Part shown: positions 50,895 to 59,485 of the stretch, in pieces
How the letters are laid out: each line of letters opens with the position of its first letter
Numbering within the stretch: position 1 is the stretch's first letter
DNA from: Streptomyces sp. TRM49041
GTDB taxonomy: Bacteria > Actinomycetota > Actinomycetes > Streptomycetales > Streptomycetaceae
Assembly (NCBI RefSeq): GCF_008271805.1
Contig: NZ_VSRY01000173.1
Span: forward strand, 224,429 to 288,428
Reading direction: 5' to 3'
Length of the DNA: 64,000 nucleotides
Position numbers and translations under genes: made by a program
Notes under the pieces: model-generated
The model's database searches: none
What the model was told of the DNA's origin: nothing
What the model saw: the letters and a program-made list of their open reading frames with translations, nothing else

Positions 50895-52266
50895 CGTCCG
50901 CGTACCAGCGGGCGCTGTCCTTCGGTGTACGGCGCTGTGACGCGAAGTCCACATGGACGATCCCGAACCGCTTGCTGTAGCCGTAGGCCCACTCGAAGTT
51001 GTCGAGCAGAGACCACAGGAAGTACCCGCGTACATCCACGCCGTCCGCGAGCGCCCGGTGCACGGCGGCCAGATGCCGGTGCAGATACGCCACCCGCTCC
51101 GGGTCGTGGACGGCGCCCGACGGGTCCGCGTAGTCGTCGTACGCCGCGCCGTTCTCGGTGATGACCAGCGGGACACGCGGCAGGTCGTCGCGGAGCCGGG
51201 TCAGCAGCTCGTACAGCCCGTCCGCGTCCACCGGCCAGTCCATCGCGGTACGCGGCCCCGGCGCGGGCTCGAAGCGGACATGCCGCTCGGCGCCCGGCCA
51301 CGGCGACGGGCCCTCGTGGGTGCCGGCCGCGACGACCGTGGGGGAGTAGTAGTTGATCCCCAGCGAGTCGACGGGCGCGGCCGCCACCTCCAGGTCGCCG
51401 TCCCGTACGAACGACCAGTCCGTGAGGGCGGCCGTGTCCGCGACCAGGTCCTCCGGCAGCCGCCCGTGGAACACCGGGTCCAGGAAGACGCGGTTGCCGA
51501 GCGCGTCGACGCGCCGCGCCGCGTCCCGGTCCGCCTCGGAGCCCGTCAGCGGCCGTACGGCGTGCAGGTTCAGCGTCAGGGACACCTCGGCCGACGCCGG
51601 CAGGGCGGCCCGCAGCGCCTGTACGGCGAGCCCGTGGGCCAGATTGAAGTGGTGGGCGGCGCGCAGGGACGCGGCCGGGTCGGTGCGGCCGGGGGCGTGC
51701 ACCCCCGAGGCGTACCCGAGGAACGCGGCGCACCACGGCTCGTTGAGCGTCGTCCAGGTGGCGACCCGGTCGCCCAGCGCGTCCGCCACGAGGGCCGCGT
51801 ACTCGGCGAACCGCTCGGCGGTCTGCCGGTGCGGCCAGCCGCCCGCGTCTTCCAGCTCCTGCGGCAGGTCCCAGTGGTAGAGCGTGGCGACGGGGCGGAT
51901 GCCCGCCCCGCGCAGCTCGTCCGCCAGACGCCGGTAGAAGTCGAGGCCCTTCCGCACGGCCGGACCCCGCCCCGTGGGCTGCACCCGGGGCCAGGCGACG
52001 GAGAACCGGTAGTCGGTGACGCCCAGGTCCTTCATCAGGGCGACGTCCTCGGACATCCGGTGGTAGTGGTCGGCGGCGATGTCCCCGGTGTCGCCGTTGC
52101 GGACCTTGCCGGGCGTACGGCTGAAGGTGTCCCAGACGGACGGGGTCCGGCCGTCCTCGGCGGCGGCGCCCTCGATCTGGTAGGCGGCGGTGGCGGTGCC
52201 CCAGCGGAAGCCGGTGGGGAAGGTGTGCCCCGTCGCCGGGCGGAGCTGTGCGTCGACAGCGGTCAT
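50854..52266 (-). CDS. Beta-glucosidase (glycoside hydrolase family 1)
   Basis: 470 residues. FPTGFRWGTATAAYQIEGAA, LYHWDLPQELEDAGGW, acid/base Glu in WTTLNEPWCAAFLGY, nucleophile Glu in PLVITENGAAYDDY, and GYFLWSLLDNFEWAYGYSKR are all GH1 hallmarks. No signal peptide, so it splits imported oligosaccharides in the cytosol. Last gene of the operon headed by the ABC sugar-binding protein, 50 bases after the second permease. Confidence 0.94.
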   Translation of the reverse strand: MTAVDAQLRPATGHTFPTGFRWGTATAAYQIEGAAAEDGRTPSVWDTFSRTPGKVRNGDTGDIAADHYHRMSEDVALMKDLGVTDYRFSVAWPRVQPTGRGPAVRKGLDFYRRLADELRGAGIRPVATLYHWDLPQELEDAGGWPHRQTAERFAEYAALVADALGDRVATWTTLNEPWCAAFLGYASGVHAPGRTDPAASLRAAHHFNLAHGLAVQALRAALPASAEVSLTLNLHAVRPLTGSEADRDAARRVDALGNRVFLDPVFHGRLPEDLVADTAALTDWSFVRDGDLEVAAAPVDSLGINYYSPTVVAAGTHEGPSPWPGAERHVRFEPAPGPRTAMDWPVDADGLYELLTRLRDDLPRVPLVITENGAAYDDYADPSGAVHDPERVAYLHRHLAAVHRALADGVDVRGYFLWSLLDNFEWAYGYSKRFGIVHVDFASQRRTPKDSARWYADVIARNGLPGRPPG

Positions 52267-52316
52267 GAGGATGGAACTCCCAACGGTCAAAGCAATCGGA
52301 GAAGAGTGGTGGAGGG

Positions 52317-53153
52317 TCAGCCCTTGACCGCGCCCTGCATGATGCCGCCGACGATCTGCCGGCCCAGCAGGCCGAACACCAGCAGCACGGGCAGGGTGCC
52401 GAGCAGCGTGCCCGCCATGATCACGGACTGGTCGTGGACATAGCCGCCGCCGAGCTGCCGGAGCGCGACCTGCACGGTCGGGTTCTGCGACGACAGGGCG
52501 ACGATCGGCCAGAAGAAGTCGTTCCAGGCGGCCATGAACGTCAGCAGTCCGAGCACCGCCATCCCGGGCCGGGCGATGGGCACCACGATCGACCAGAAGA
52601 TCCGCGCGGTGGACGCCCCGTCCACCCGGGCCGCCTCTATCAGCTCGTCGGGCAGTGCCTGCACCAGGAACTGCCGCATGAAGAACACCCCGAACGCGGA
52701 CACCAGGCCCGGCAGGATCACGGATTGGAGCTGGTTCACCCACTGCAACTCGGCGATCAGCATGAACAGTGGGATCACCCCGAGCTGCGGCGGGATCATC
52801 ATCGTGCCCACGGTGATCGCTAGGAGGGCGCCCCGGCCCCGGAAACGCAGTTTGGCGAAGGCGAACCCGGCGAGAGTGCAGCACAGCACGGTGCCCACGG
52901 TGATGGACCCGGACACGATCAGCGAGTTGACGAGGGCCTTGCCGATGTCGGCCTCCTCCATCACCGCCGCGAAGTTGTGGATCAGGTTCGGCCCGGGCAA
53001 CAGCGTGGGCGGCACCTTCGCCAGATCGGCGTTGGACCGGCTGGCGGCGACGATCGTCCAGTAGAACGGGAAGGCCGAGACGAGGAAGGCGACGATCAGC
53101 ATCGCGTACGCGACCTTGCCGCCGTGGAGCGTGCGCCCCGCGCGCGTGGTCAT
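52317..53153 (-). CDS. ABC sugar transporter permease (MalG-like)
   Basis: 278 residues, six predicted membrane helices (first AYAMLIVAFLVSAFPFYWTI). The EAA loop is EAARVDGASTARIFWSIVVP, which docks the shared ATPase (MsiK in Streptomyces, not in the window). CUT1-type importer. Its ATG overlaps the stop of the other permease gene by four bases. Confidence 0.93.
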   Translation of the reverse strand: MTTRAGRTLHGGKVAYAMLIVAFLVSAFPFYWTIVAASRSNADLAKVPPTLLPGPNLIHNFAAVMEEADIGKALVNSLIVSGSITVGTVLCCTLAGFAFAKLRFRGRGALLAITVGTMMIPPQLGVIPLFMLIAELQWVNQLQSVILPGLVSAFGVFFMRQFLVQALPDELIEAARVDGASTARIFWSIVVPIARPGMAVLGLLTFMAAWNDFFWPIVALSSQNPTVQVALRQLGGGYVHDQSVIMAGTLLGTLPVLLVFGLLGRQIVGGIMQGAVKG

Positions 53154-54121
53154 CGACCGGCCTCCTTGCGGGAACGGCGGCGCGCGAGCAGGGCGTTGAC
53201 CCCGACGAGCACCAGGATGAGCAGGAACATCACCCAGGCGATGGCGGCGGCCCGGCCCAGGTGGAAGAAGCCCCAGCCCTGCTCGTACATGTAGAGGCCG
53301 AGCGTCTGGTACTGGTGCGAGATGCCGCCCGACACCGAGCCCTCGTAGAGCAGCGGCTCACCGAACAGCTGGGTGGCGCCGATCGTCGACACGACGACTG
53401 TGAACACGATGGTGGGCCGCAGCCCGGGCAGCGTGACATGGAGGAACTGCCGCCAGCGGGACGCCCCGTCCATCTCGGCGGCCTCGTACAGCTCGCTCGG
53501 GATGGACTGCATACCGGCGAGGTAGATCAGCGCGTTGTAGCCGGTCCAGCGCCAGATGACGATGGTCGAGACGGCGATCTGCGAGGCGACGGTCCCGGTC
53601 TGCCAGTCGACCGGAGCGATCCCGACGAGTCCCAGGACGTAGTTGACCAGGCCGAAGTCCCGGCCGAACAGCTGGGCGAAGACGAGCGTCGCGGCGGCGA
53701 CGGAGGTCGCGTACGGGAGGAGCATCGCGGTCCGGAAGAAGGTCCGGCCGCGCAGCTTGTAGTTGAGCAGATGCGCGAGCCCCAGCGCCATGACCAGCTG
53801 CGGGACGGTGGACAGGACACCGATGGTGAAGGTGTTGCGCAGCGAGATCCAGAAGAACTCGTCGGTGAACAGCGCGGCGTAGTTGCCGAACCCGCGCCAC
53901 TCCATGTCGCCGGGCGTCTGGAGCTCGACCCGGTAGAGCGAGACGAACGCGGTGTAGATCAGCGGGAAGAGCCCGAAGGCGGCGAAGAGCGTGAAGAACG
54001 GGGCGATGTAGGCGTACGGCGATACGGTCCGCCAGGCCCGCCGGACCGCCGACGGCCGTGCGGCCCGGTCGGGGGGCGGGGTCGGCGGCGCGGCGGTGCC
54101 CGCCGGAGCGGTGAGGGTCAT
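53150..54121 (-). CDS. ABC sugar transporter permease (MalF-like)
   Basis: 323 residues, six membrane helices (first YAYIAPFFTLFAAFGLFPLI). The EAA loop is YEAAEMDGASRWRQFLHVTL. An Ala/Pro-rich cytoplasmic start precedes the helices. It pairs with the MalG-like permease and the binding protein. A strong hairpin lies between it and the binding-protein gene. Confidence 0.93.
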   Translation of the reverse strand: MTLTAPAGTAAPPTPPPDRAARPSAVRRAWRTVSPYAYIAPFFTLFAAFGLFPLIYTAFVSLYRVELQTPGDMEWRGFGNYAALFTDEFFWISLRNTFTIGVLSTVPQLVMALGLAHLLNYKLRGRTFFRTAMLLPYATSVAAATLVFAQLFGRDFGLVNYVLGLVGIAPVDWQTGTVASQIAVSTIVIWRWTGYNALIYLAGMQSIPSELYEAAEMDGASRWRQFLHVTLPGLRPTIVFTVVVSTIGATQLFGEPLLYEGSVSGGISHQYQTLGLYMYEQGWGFFHLGRAAAIAWVMFLLILVLVGVNALLARRRSRKEAGR

Positions 54122-54272
54122 GGTGCGGCCCTTCGGGAGGTCGGTACGGGAGGAAGCGCGCGGAGGCGGTCGTCATGACCGGCCCGCCTCCGCGGGACGG
54201 GAAGCGAGCCCGCCCCGCCCCCGCCGGACGGCCGGCGCCCGGCGGGGGCCGGCTCCGGGGCGGTCAGGTCGT

Positions 54273-54319
54273 GTCCGGCGGATCACTCCTGGGCCGGGGC
54301 CTGGCGTGATCCGCCGGAC
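54273..54319 (-). terminator. Intra-operon hairpin (13-bp perfect stem)
   Basis: GTCCGGCGGATCA (54273-54285) pairs perfectly with 54307-54319 around a 21-base loop. It follows the binding-protein stop by five bases and precedes the first permease. Such a structure gives more binding protein than permease, either by partial termination or by stabilising the upstream mRNA. Confidence 0.75.
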
Positions 54320-54324
54320 GTTCC

Positions 54325-55635
54325 CTAGCCCATGACGTTCGCGACGCCCTTCCTCGCGTTGGCCCACGCCTTGTCCGGGGAGGTGCCCTTGCGTTCGACC
54401 TCGCTCAGCGCGTTGGTGATCTGGTCGGCGACGTTCTTGTCGTGGATGCCGAGGACCTGCACGGGGGCGTCCTTGGCGGCGTCACCGAAGATCTGTCCGA
54501 TCGGCGCGTCCGAGAAGTACGGGTCCTTGGCGTCGGCGACCTTGGCGATGGCGCCCGTCGAGGACGGGAAGTTGCCCTGCTTCTCGAAGAGCCTGGCCTG
54601 CTGCTCGGGCGCCGTGAGCCACTTGATCAGCTCGTACGCCTCCTTCTTGTGCTTGGCCGCACGCGGCACGGAAAGGTAAGAACCGCCCCAGTTGCCGGCC
54701 CCGCCGGGCAGCTTGGCGATGTCCCACTTGCCCTTGCCGGCGTCACCGGCCTGGCCCTTGATGTAGCCGAGCATCCAGGCGGGGCACGGGATCGTCGCGA
54801 AGGACCCGGCGGCGAACGCCTGGTTCCACTGCGGGGACCACTGGTCGAGCTTGGCGCTCAGGCCGGCTGCGGCGGCCTCGGCGGCGGCGTTCCAGGCGGT
54901 CTTGACGGCCGGGTTGTCCTCGTAGATCAGCTCGCCGGAGGCGTTGTAGTACCGCTCCTCCTGCTGGCCGATCATGATGGTGAAGAGGCTTCCGACGCTG
55001 TCCAGCCAGGCGCTCTTGGCGGGGGCCTTCGCCTTGTACTGCTTGCCGAGTTCCAGGTAGCCGTCCCAGGTGGACCACTTCTCGGCGAGTTCCTCGCGGT
55101 CGGTGGGCAGGCCGGCCTGCTGGAAGAGGTCGGTGCGGTAGCACATCGCCTCCGGGCCGACGTCGGTGCCGAGACCCAGTACCCGGCCGTCCCGCGTGGT
55201 GGCCGCGGACCACTTGGCCTCGGCGAACTGGCTCTTGAGGTCGCTCGCGCCGTACTTGGTGAGGTCCTCGAACTTGTCGGCCTGCTGCTGGGTGACGGAG
55301 GCGATCCGGCCGACCTCGATGCCCTGGACGTCGGCGAGTCCGCCGCCGCCCGCGAGCCGGGTCTGCAGGGACTTCCAGTAGTCCTGCTCGTCCTCGGTGT
55401 CGGTCTGCTTGATCGTGACGCCGGGGTGGAGCTTCTCGTACTCGGCGTACAGCCCGGCCTCCTTGTAGCCGAACGAGCCGAACAGGTCGACGGTCAGCGT
55501 GACCTTGCCGCCCCCGGCATCGGACGTCCCGTCCGACGTGCCGGATCCACAGGCGGCGAGCAGGGCCCCGGTCAGCGCGACCACACCGAGTCGGACGGCG
55601 GCCCTTCTGGCTCTGGCGGCTCGGGCGATGGGCAT
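54325..55635 (-). CDS. Sugar-binding lipoprotein of ABC transporter
   Basis: 436 residues from an ATG after AAGGAGG. A lipoprotein signal ends ALTGALLAACGSG. The mature part is a family 1 solute-binding protein (VTLTVDLFGSFGYKEAGLYA, YAEYEKLHPGVTIKQ, FATIPCPAWMLG, WLTAPEQQARLFEKQGNFPS). Together with the permeases and GH1 enzyme it suggests uptake of beta-linked glucose oligosaccharides. A palindromic operator lies 42 bases upstream. Confidence 0.93.
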   Translation of the reverse strand: MPIARAARARRAAVRLGVVALTGALLAACGSGTSDGTSDAGGGKVTLTVDLFGSFGYKEAGLYAEYEKLHPGVTIKQTDTEDEQDYWKSLQTRLAGGGGLADVQGIEVGRIASVTQQQADKFEDLTKYGASDLKSQFAEAKWSAATTRDGRVLGLGTDVGPEAMCYRTDLFQQAGLPTDREELAEKWSTWDGYLELGKQYKAKAPAKSAWLDSVGSLFTIMIGQQEERYYNASGELIYEDNPAVKTAWNAAAEAAAAGLSAKLDQWSPQWNQAFAAGSFATIPCPAWMLGYIKGQAGDAGKGKWDIAKLPGGAGNWGGSYLSVPRAAKHKKEAYELIKWLTAPEQQARLFEKQGNFPSSTGAIAKVADAKDPYFSDAPIGQIFGDAAKDAPVQVLGIHDKNVADQITNALSEVERKGTSPDKAWANARKGVANVMG

Positions 55636-55676
55636 GAGAAGCCTCCTTGGCTTCGAACGAGCTGGAACCACTTCCT

Positions 55677-55688
55677 GAGAGCGCTCTC
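55677..55688. promoter_or_regulatory. LacI-type operator GAGAGCGCTCTC (copy 1)
   Basis: A perfect 12-base palindrome 42 bases before the binding-protein start codon. The same 12 bases occur at 55829-55840 and at 63647-63658, the latter upstream of the LacI gene. The centre AGCGCT matches the core of known Streptomyces LacI operators such as that of CebR. Confidence 0.8.
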
Positions 55689-55788
55689 AAGAATGTGGAT
55701 GGAGCGTGCCTCGGCGGGGCCTGCCGCGTCAAGACTCGAACGGATAACGGCTCGGGTCTCCACCCAACTCCCGCCCCTGTCGCTTGTA

Positions 55789-55840
55789 TTGACAGGCAGG
55801 TTTCAGGAGTCTTAGGTTCCCGGGGCTTGAGAGCGCTCTC
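55789..55840 (+). promoter_or_regulatory. Strong plus-strand promoter (TTGACA-17-TTAGGT) overlapped by operator copy 2
   Basis: TTGACA at 55789-55794 and TTAGGT at 55812-55817 are spaced 17 bases. GAGAGCGCTCTC at 55829-55840 would cover the start site. The promoter faces the hypothetical gene at 55948, so that gene may belong to the same LacI regulon as the divergent ABC operon. In the rest of 55689-55947 I see no gene. Confidence 0.55.
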
Positions 55841-55947
55841 GGCCTCCTCTTCCGCCGCCTTCGCCACGGACTTCTGAAAAACGGCTCTGACCGTGATTCC
55901 GTGAAGGCCGATGCCCGGGACCTGAGCGTTTGTGTCAAGGTGGGGCC

Positions 55948-56370
55948 ATGAGCCGTCCCGAGATCGATGACGAGTTGAGGTCGGCGCTTCACGACGCCGA
56001 CTCGGCATCATGGTCCGCCAGGGCAGCTGCCGGACGACGTCTAGCCAGCGCCGCGGAGGTCGCCGTAGTAGCCGCAGTCCTCCACCGACTCTTGTTGGAC
56101 GGTCAGGACACCGCTGTCACTCAAGAGGCGGCGGAAGCCCTGCTCGAACGGTGGGACATCTGCGGCTTGCGCATGGTTCTGGCCGCGCTTACCAGCGCGG
56201 ACGACGACACCGGCGATCACCTCTGCATGGCAGTCGACAACGTCTGCTGCCAATCGGAGGAAGATCTCAAGCGGCTCGCTGGGCTGTGCTCGGAGTTGAT
56301 CTCGGATGCTGATGCCACGATCAGTGAGGAAGCGAACTCTCTCTGTAGGAGAGCTCACGGTCACCGATAG
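55948..56370 (+). CDS. Hypothetical helical protein (HEAT-like)
   Basis: 140 residues from an ATG after GGTGGGG. Alpha-helical text with HEAT-like spacing: DDELRSALHDADSASWSARA, AAEVAVVAAVLHRLLLDGQD, TAVTQEAAEALLERWDICGL. Such small proteins are common in Streptomyces with no assigned role. It is read from the operator-bearing promoter upstream. Codon use is less GC-rich than in the ABC operon, marking the start of the island. Confidence 0.7.
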   Translation: MSRPEIDDELRSALHDADSASWSARAAAGRRLASAAEVAVVAAVLHRLLLDGQDTAVTQEAAEALLERWDICGLRMVLAALTSADDDTGDHLCMAVDNVCCQSEEDLKRLAGLCSELISDADATISEEANSLCRRAHGHR

Positions 56371-56526
56371 TCATGCCCTGGTGAGGGTTTTGGCCATACC
56401 TGGTGACTGGCGGGTGGATCGGATCTGGCCTGCACGGCCCCGGTGGTGAGTGTGGGGCTCGGGCCGTTGGCTTGATCGGTTCCGCGAGCCTTGATCGTTG
56501 CTGAGCCTGCTGATTAGTTGGTCGGC

Positions 56527-57066
56527 ATGACTGAACTCGGACCCGTCGCCTGGCCGCCTGCCCAGATCAGGACTGAGCGGCTCGTGCTCCGTGAGCCCGA
56601 GGCCCGAGACCGTGCGGCGTTCATCGAGCTACACGCCTCGCCGGAGGTGTACACCTACCTTGGCGGCCCCCGGCCGCGTGACGAGCTTGAGCGCGAGATG
56701 CCCGAGTTGTCCGGGCGGCTGCCCGGGAGTTTCGTCGTCGATCTCGATGGGGCGATGATCGGCCAGATCCTGCTCAGGAGGACAACGGAGCACCGTCGCC
56801 CGGCTGCCGTGGGGAAGGTCGATCTCGGCTACCTGTTCCTACCGCGGGCGTGGGGATTCGGGTACGCAACCGAGGCGTGCGCGGCGGCACTCGACTGGGT
56901 CGACGGCGTCCTTCCCGGCGAGCCGGTGGTGCTCACAACCCAGACCGCCAACCTCGGCTCGATGCGCCTCGCGGCAAAGCTGGGGTTCACCGAGGTAGAG
57001 CGGTTCCAAGCCTGGGACGCCGAGCAGTGGCTCGGCTTGCGGTTGCCGGTCACGCCGTCCGCTTGA
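56527..57066 (+). CDS. GNAT-family N-acetyltransferase (RimJ/RimL type)
   Basis: 179 residues from an ATG. IRTERLVLREPEARDRAAFI, YTYLGGPRPRDELE, KVDLGYLFLPRAWGFGYATE (acetyl-CoA loop GFGYA) and TANLGSMRLAAKLGFTEVER are the RimJ/RimL-type acetyltransferase pattern. Substrate unknown. A strong hairpin terminator follows 92 bases later. Confidence 0.88.
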   Translation: MTELGPVAWPPAQIRTERLVLREPEARDRAAFIELHASPEVYTYLGGPRPRDELEREMPELSGRLPGSFVVDLDGAMIGQILLRRTTEHRRPAAVGKVDLGYLFLPRAWGFGYATEACAAALDWVDGVLPGEPVVLTTQTANLGSMRLAAKLGFTEVERFQAWDAEQWLGLRLPVTPSA

Positions 57067-57157
57067 ACTCGCGCTCGACGGCCGCGTAGCCCCAACGCGA
57101 CAGGCACTGCTGGGGCGGAGTCCAACGCGGTCGAACTCGTGGACGAAGCCGCGTCGT

Positions 57158-57187
57158 GGGCCCGCCGACCGGCAGGTCGGCGGGCCC
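57158..57187. terminator. Hairpin terminator, 13-bp perfect stem
   Basis: GGGCCCGCCGACC (57158-57170) pairs with 57175-57187 around GGCA. It sits between the acetyltransferase gene and the convergent frameshifted gene, so it can serve both. Confidence 0.8.
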
Positions 57188-57213
57188 GGCGATCGGTGAC
57201 GGTTAGCCGATGC

Positions 57214-57692
57214 TCACTGGAGGCGTCTGAGCGGGGCGATGTCGGTGACGCGGTTGGTGATCGTGGGGCGGGCGGCGGCTTCCTGGGCGGCGAGCAGGGC
57301 GACGATCGTCACGGGCTGGTCGCCAGTGGGGACAGTTCCGGACGGCCGTCGGTGCCAGGGGGCGACGGTTGTCGGGGCCGCTGGCTGCGGGACTGGCGGC
57401 AGGGCCGGGGCCGTTTCGCCGAGGCGGCGTGCACGTTCTTCGTCGCGGGTCCGGTTGCGTTGCCTTTCCGACTCGCGACGGCTTCGGGCGAGCCGAAGAT
57501 CTGGCGGAGTCGGGGGTTCGCGATGAGGATGCCCTCGCAGACCCGGCAGGTGTGGGCAGCCAGGCCGACAAGAGCAGTCGGTGGGCGGCGCTCTTGCACC
57601 GGGGAGAGCAGCACCAGGTTGCGGATCAGCTTCTCGTCGCAGGGGGACCGGCTATGCGAGGGCGCCGACGCGGTGAGCGAAGACCCGTACAC
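57214..57692 (-). pseudogene. Frameshifted small protein gene downstream of the XRE-TPR regulator
   Basis: The first frame reads SPCDEKLIRNLVLLSPVQER, LVGLAAHTCRVCEGILIANP and RLRQIFGSPEAV. After a one-base shift near 57470 the protein continues as ESERQRNRTRDEERARRLGE and ends TNRVTDIAPLRRLQ. Both halves look like real protein; restoring one base gives about 155 residues. The CxxC in TCRVCEG hints at metal binding. It overlaps the end of the regulator gene, so it was probably its operon partner. A sequencing error is possible. Confidence 0.6.
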
Positions 57693-59022
57693 CGGGGAGG
57701 GTGCGGTCGTGCCGCATCAGGTGGGCGGCCATGATCTGGACTGAGCCGCGGCGGACCTCCTGTGGCGCTGCTTGCTCGGCGGCCAGAAGTGCCCGGTAGC
57801 AGCGGTCGGGTTTGCCCCATTGATCGAAGGCACGGGCGACGTCGATCCAGTATCGGGCCTGGCGTTCGGCGGTGGGCAGGGCAGAGGGGTCGATGAGGCG
57901 CGCGTGCTCGATGGCTTGGCCCGCGTCACCGAGCAGATGGCTGATCGAGACCTGGTGGAGGAGAACCTGGCTGTGGCCGAAGACGGTGCCGCGTAGCAGT
58001 GCGTCGTGGCCGAGTTGCCCGGCGGTGGCTTCGGCTTCGGCGATGAGGGCGTGTGCGGTGTGCCGGTCGCCTTGCTTGGCTGCGGTGTAGGCGGCCGTGG
58101 CGTACAGATTGCCCTGGACGGAGAGCCGTTCGGTGATCTCGGTGGTGCGGTCGGCGGTCAGTTGTTGGGCGGCGGTGACGGCCACGTCGGTGGCGCGTGC
58201 GTGGTGTCCCTGGCGGCGCCAGGCGGAGGAGACCATGCGGTGGGCTTCGGCGACGGTGAGGGCGTCCGCGCCGCCGAGTGCCGCGGTGAGGGCCCGGTCG
58301 GCAGTGACGGCGGCCAGGCCGTCTTCGCCGAGCTTGATGCAGAGTCGGGTGGCAGTCGTATAGAGCTCGGCGACTGCGGTCGCCGCCTGCTCCGAGTGCC
58401 CGTGGGCGCCGAGGGCCTGGGCGAGGGTGATCCGGGCCGGGAGTGCGCGGGCGAGGGTGTCATAGCGGCAGGCGCTGAAGTCGCCTCGGGAGGCGTTCAC
58501 CGCCGCGGTGACGGCTGACGGAGTGGGGTCCGGAGTGACGGGATGGATGTGCTGCCGGTGAAGCAGGAGGTCTTCCAAGCCGGACAGGCTCGGTTGTGCC
58601 GGGGCATGGACGGCGGCTGACGGTCCGAGGACCGCGCTGGTGGTGACTCCGGCCAGGCCTGCCAGGAGCTTTCGGCGTCGCACCGGGTCGTCTCCCTCTT
58701 CGCCGAACAGGGTTTGCGTACTCACCCTAGTGGCACCGGCTGGGTTTGAGGCGGCTCGCTGCTGTTGCGGAGCGAGGCCGAGTAAGTGCGGAGGGATGTC
58801 GAGGCAGGCGGCGAGGTTCTGGAGCAACAGCATGTCGCGCATGGGCTGCTTGCCGCGTTCCATCCGCGACAGAGAGGCGGCGGTATAGCCGACCTGCTTG
58901 CCCAGTTCGGCGAGTGTGATGTCGGCCGCGCGGCGGGCCAACCGGACGATCGCGCCGGCATCCCGGTGGGCGAGCGCGTCACGCATAGCCGCGGAACGCC
59001 AGATCGGATGGGTGTTGTCCAC
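57652..59022 (-). CDS. XRE-family regulator with C-terminal TPR-like domain
   Basis: 456 residues. Helix-turn-helix at about 25-80 (DITLAELGKQVGYTAASLSR, MERGKQPMRDMLLLQNLAAC). After a Ser/Thr/Pro-rich linker a TPR-like helical domain follows (ARITLAQALGAHGHSEQAAT, AEAHRMVSSAWRRQGHHARA, YTAAKQGDRHTAHALIAEAE, AERQARYWIDVARAFDQWGK). It belongs to a common Streptomyces type thought to sense peptides or metabolites. It is divergent from the epimerase gene set, which it may control. Confidence 0.88.
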   Translation of the reverse strand: MDNTHPIWRSAAMRDALAHRDAGAIVRLARRAADITLAELGKQVGYTAASLSRMERGKQPMRDMLLLQNLAACLDIPPHLLGLAPQQQRAASNPAGATRVSTQTLFGEEGDDPVRRRKLLAGLAGVTTSAVLGPSAAVHAPAQPSLSGLEDLLLHRQHIHPVTPDPTPSAVTAAVNASRGDFSACRYDTLARALPARITLAQALGAHGHSEQAATAVAELYTTATRLCIKLGEDGLAAVTADRALTAALGGADALTVAEAHRMVSSAWRRQGHHARATDVAVTAAQQLTADRTTEITERLSVQGNLYATAAYTAAKQGDRHTAHALIAEAEATAGQLGHDALLRGTVFGHSQVLLHQVSISHLLGDAGQAIEHARLIDPSALPTAERQARYWIDVARAFDQWGKPDRCYRALLAAEQAAPQEVRRGSVQIMAAHLMRHDRTLPGVRVFAHRVGALA

Positions 59023-59217
59023 GACTCACCTCCTCCCGGGCTCATTGTCCCGTCAAACCGGCCTCCAGCACGAGAAGTTGCAAGCCGTTTACGCCCGGTG
59101 CAAACCGTGTGCGCGCCGAGGGGCCGCACCTCCCCTCGCCGGGCGGGTTGCTGTGTCCTTGTGACCACGAACGGCGCATCAGAGCGGGCCGCAGGCCATC
59201 CCCGAAGGGAGAGCGAG

Positions 59218-59460
59218 ATGAACGAGACCCCGGCTGCCCAAGGTGTATGGGCGTCGATCACCCACGCGAGGCCGCTGAAGCGGGACGCGGCGTACGACCA
59301 CCGCGCCGAGCAGGCCGTCCTGGACATCGAGATCCACCACACCGACGGCCGGACCGTTCAGTCGGTGCTCGTCTTGACCCCGGACCAGGTGGAGCTGTAC
59401 GCCATCCAGTTCGAGCAGCTCATCGTCAAGCGCGAGCAGGCCCGCCAGGCGACCCGGTGA
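59218..59460 (+). CDS. Small conserved hypothetical protein
   Basis: 80 residues from an ATG after GGGAGAG. GVWASITHARPLKRDAAYDH, VLDIEIHHTDGRTVQSVLVL and ELYAIQFEQLIVKREQARQA suggest a small alpha/beta protein. It is the first gene of the set read away from the XRE regulator, 25 bases before the epimerase. Function unknown. Confidence 0.7.
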   Translation: MNETPAAQGVWASITHARPLKRDAAYDHRAEQAVLDIEIHHTDGRTVQSVLVLTPDQVELYAIQFEQLIVKREQARQATR

Positions 59461-59485
59461 CACCGCACCACGACATGGAGGCACC

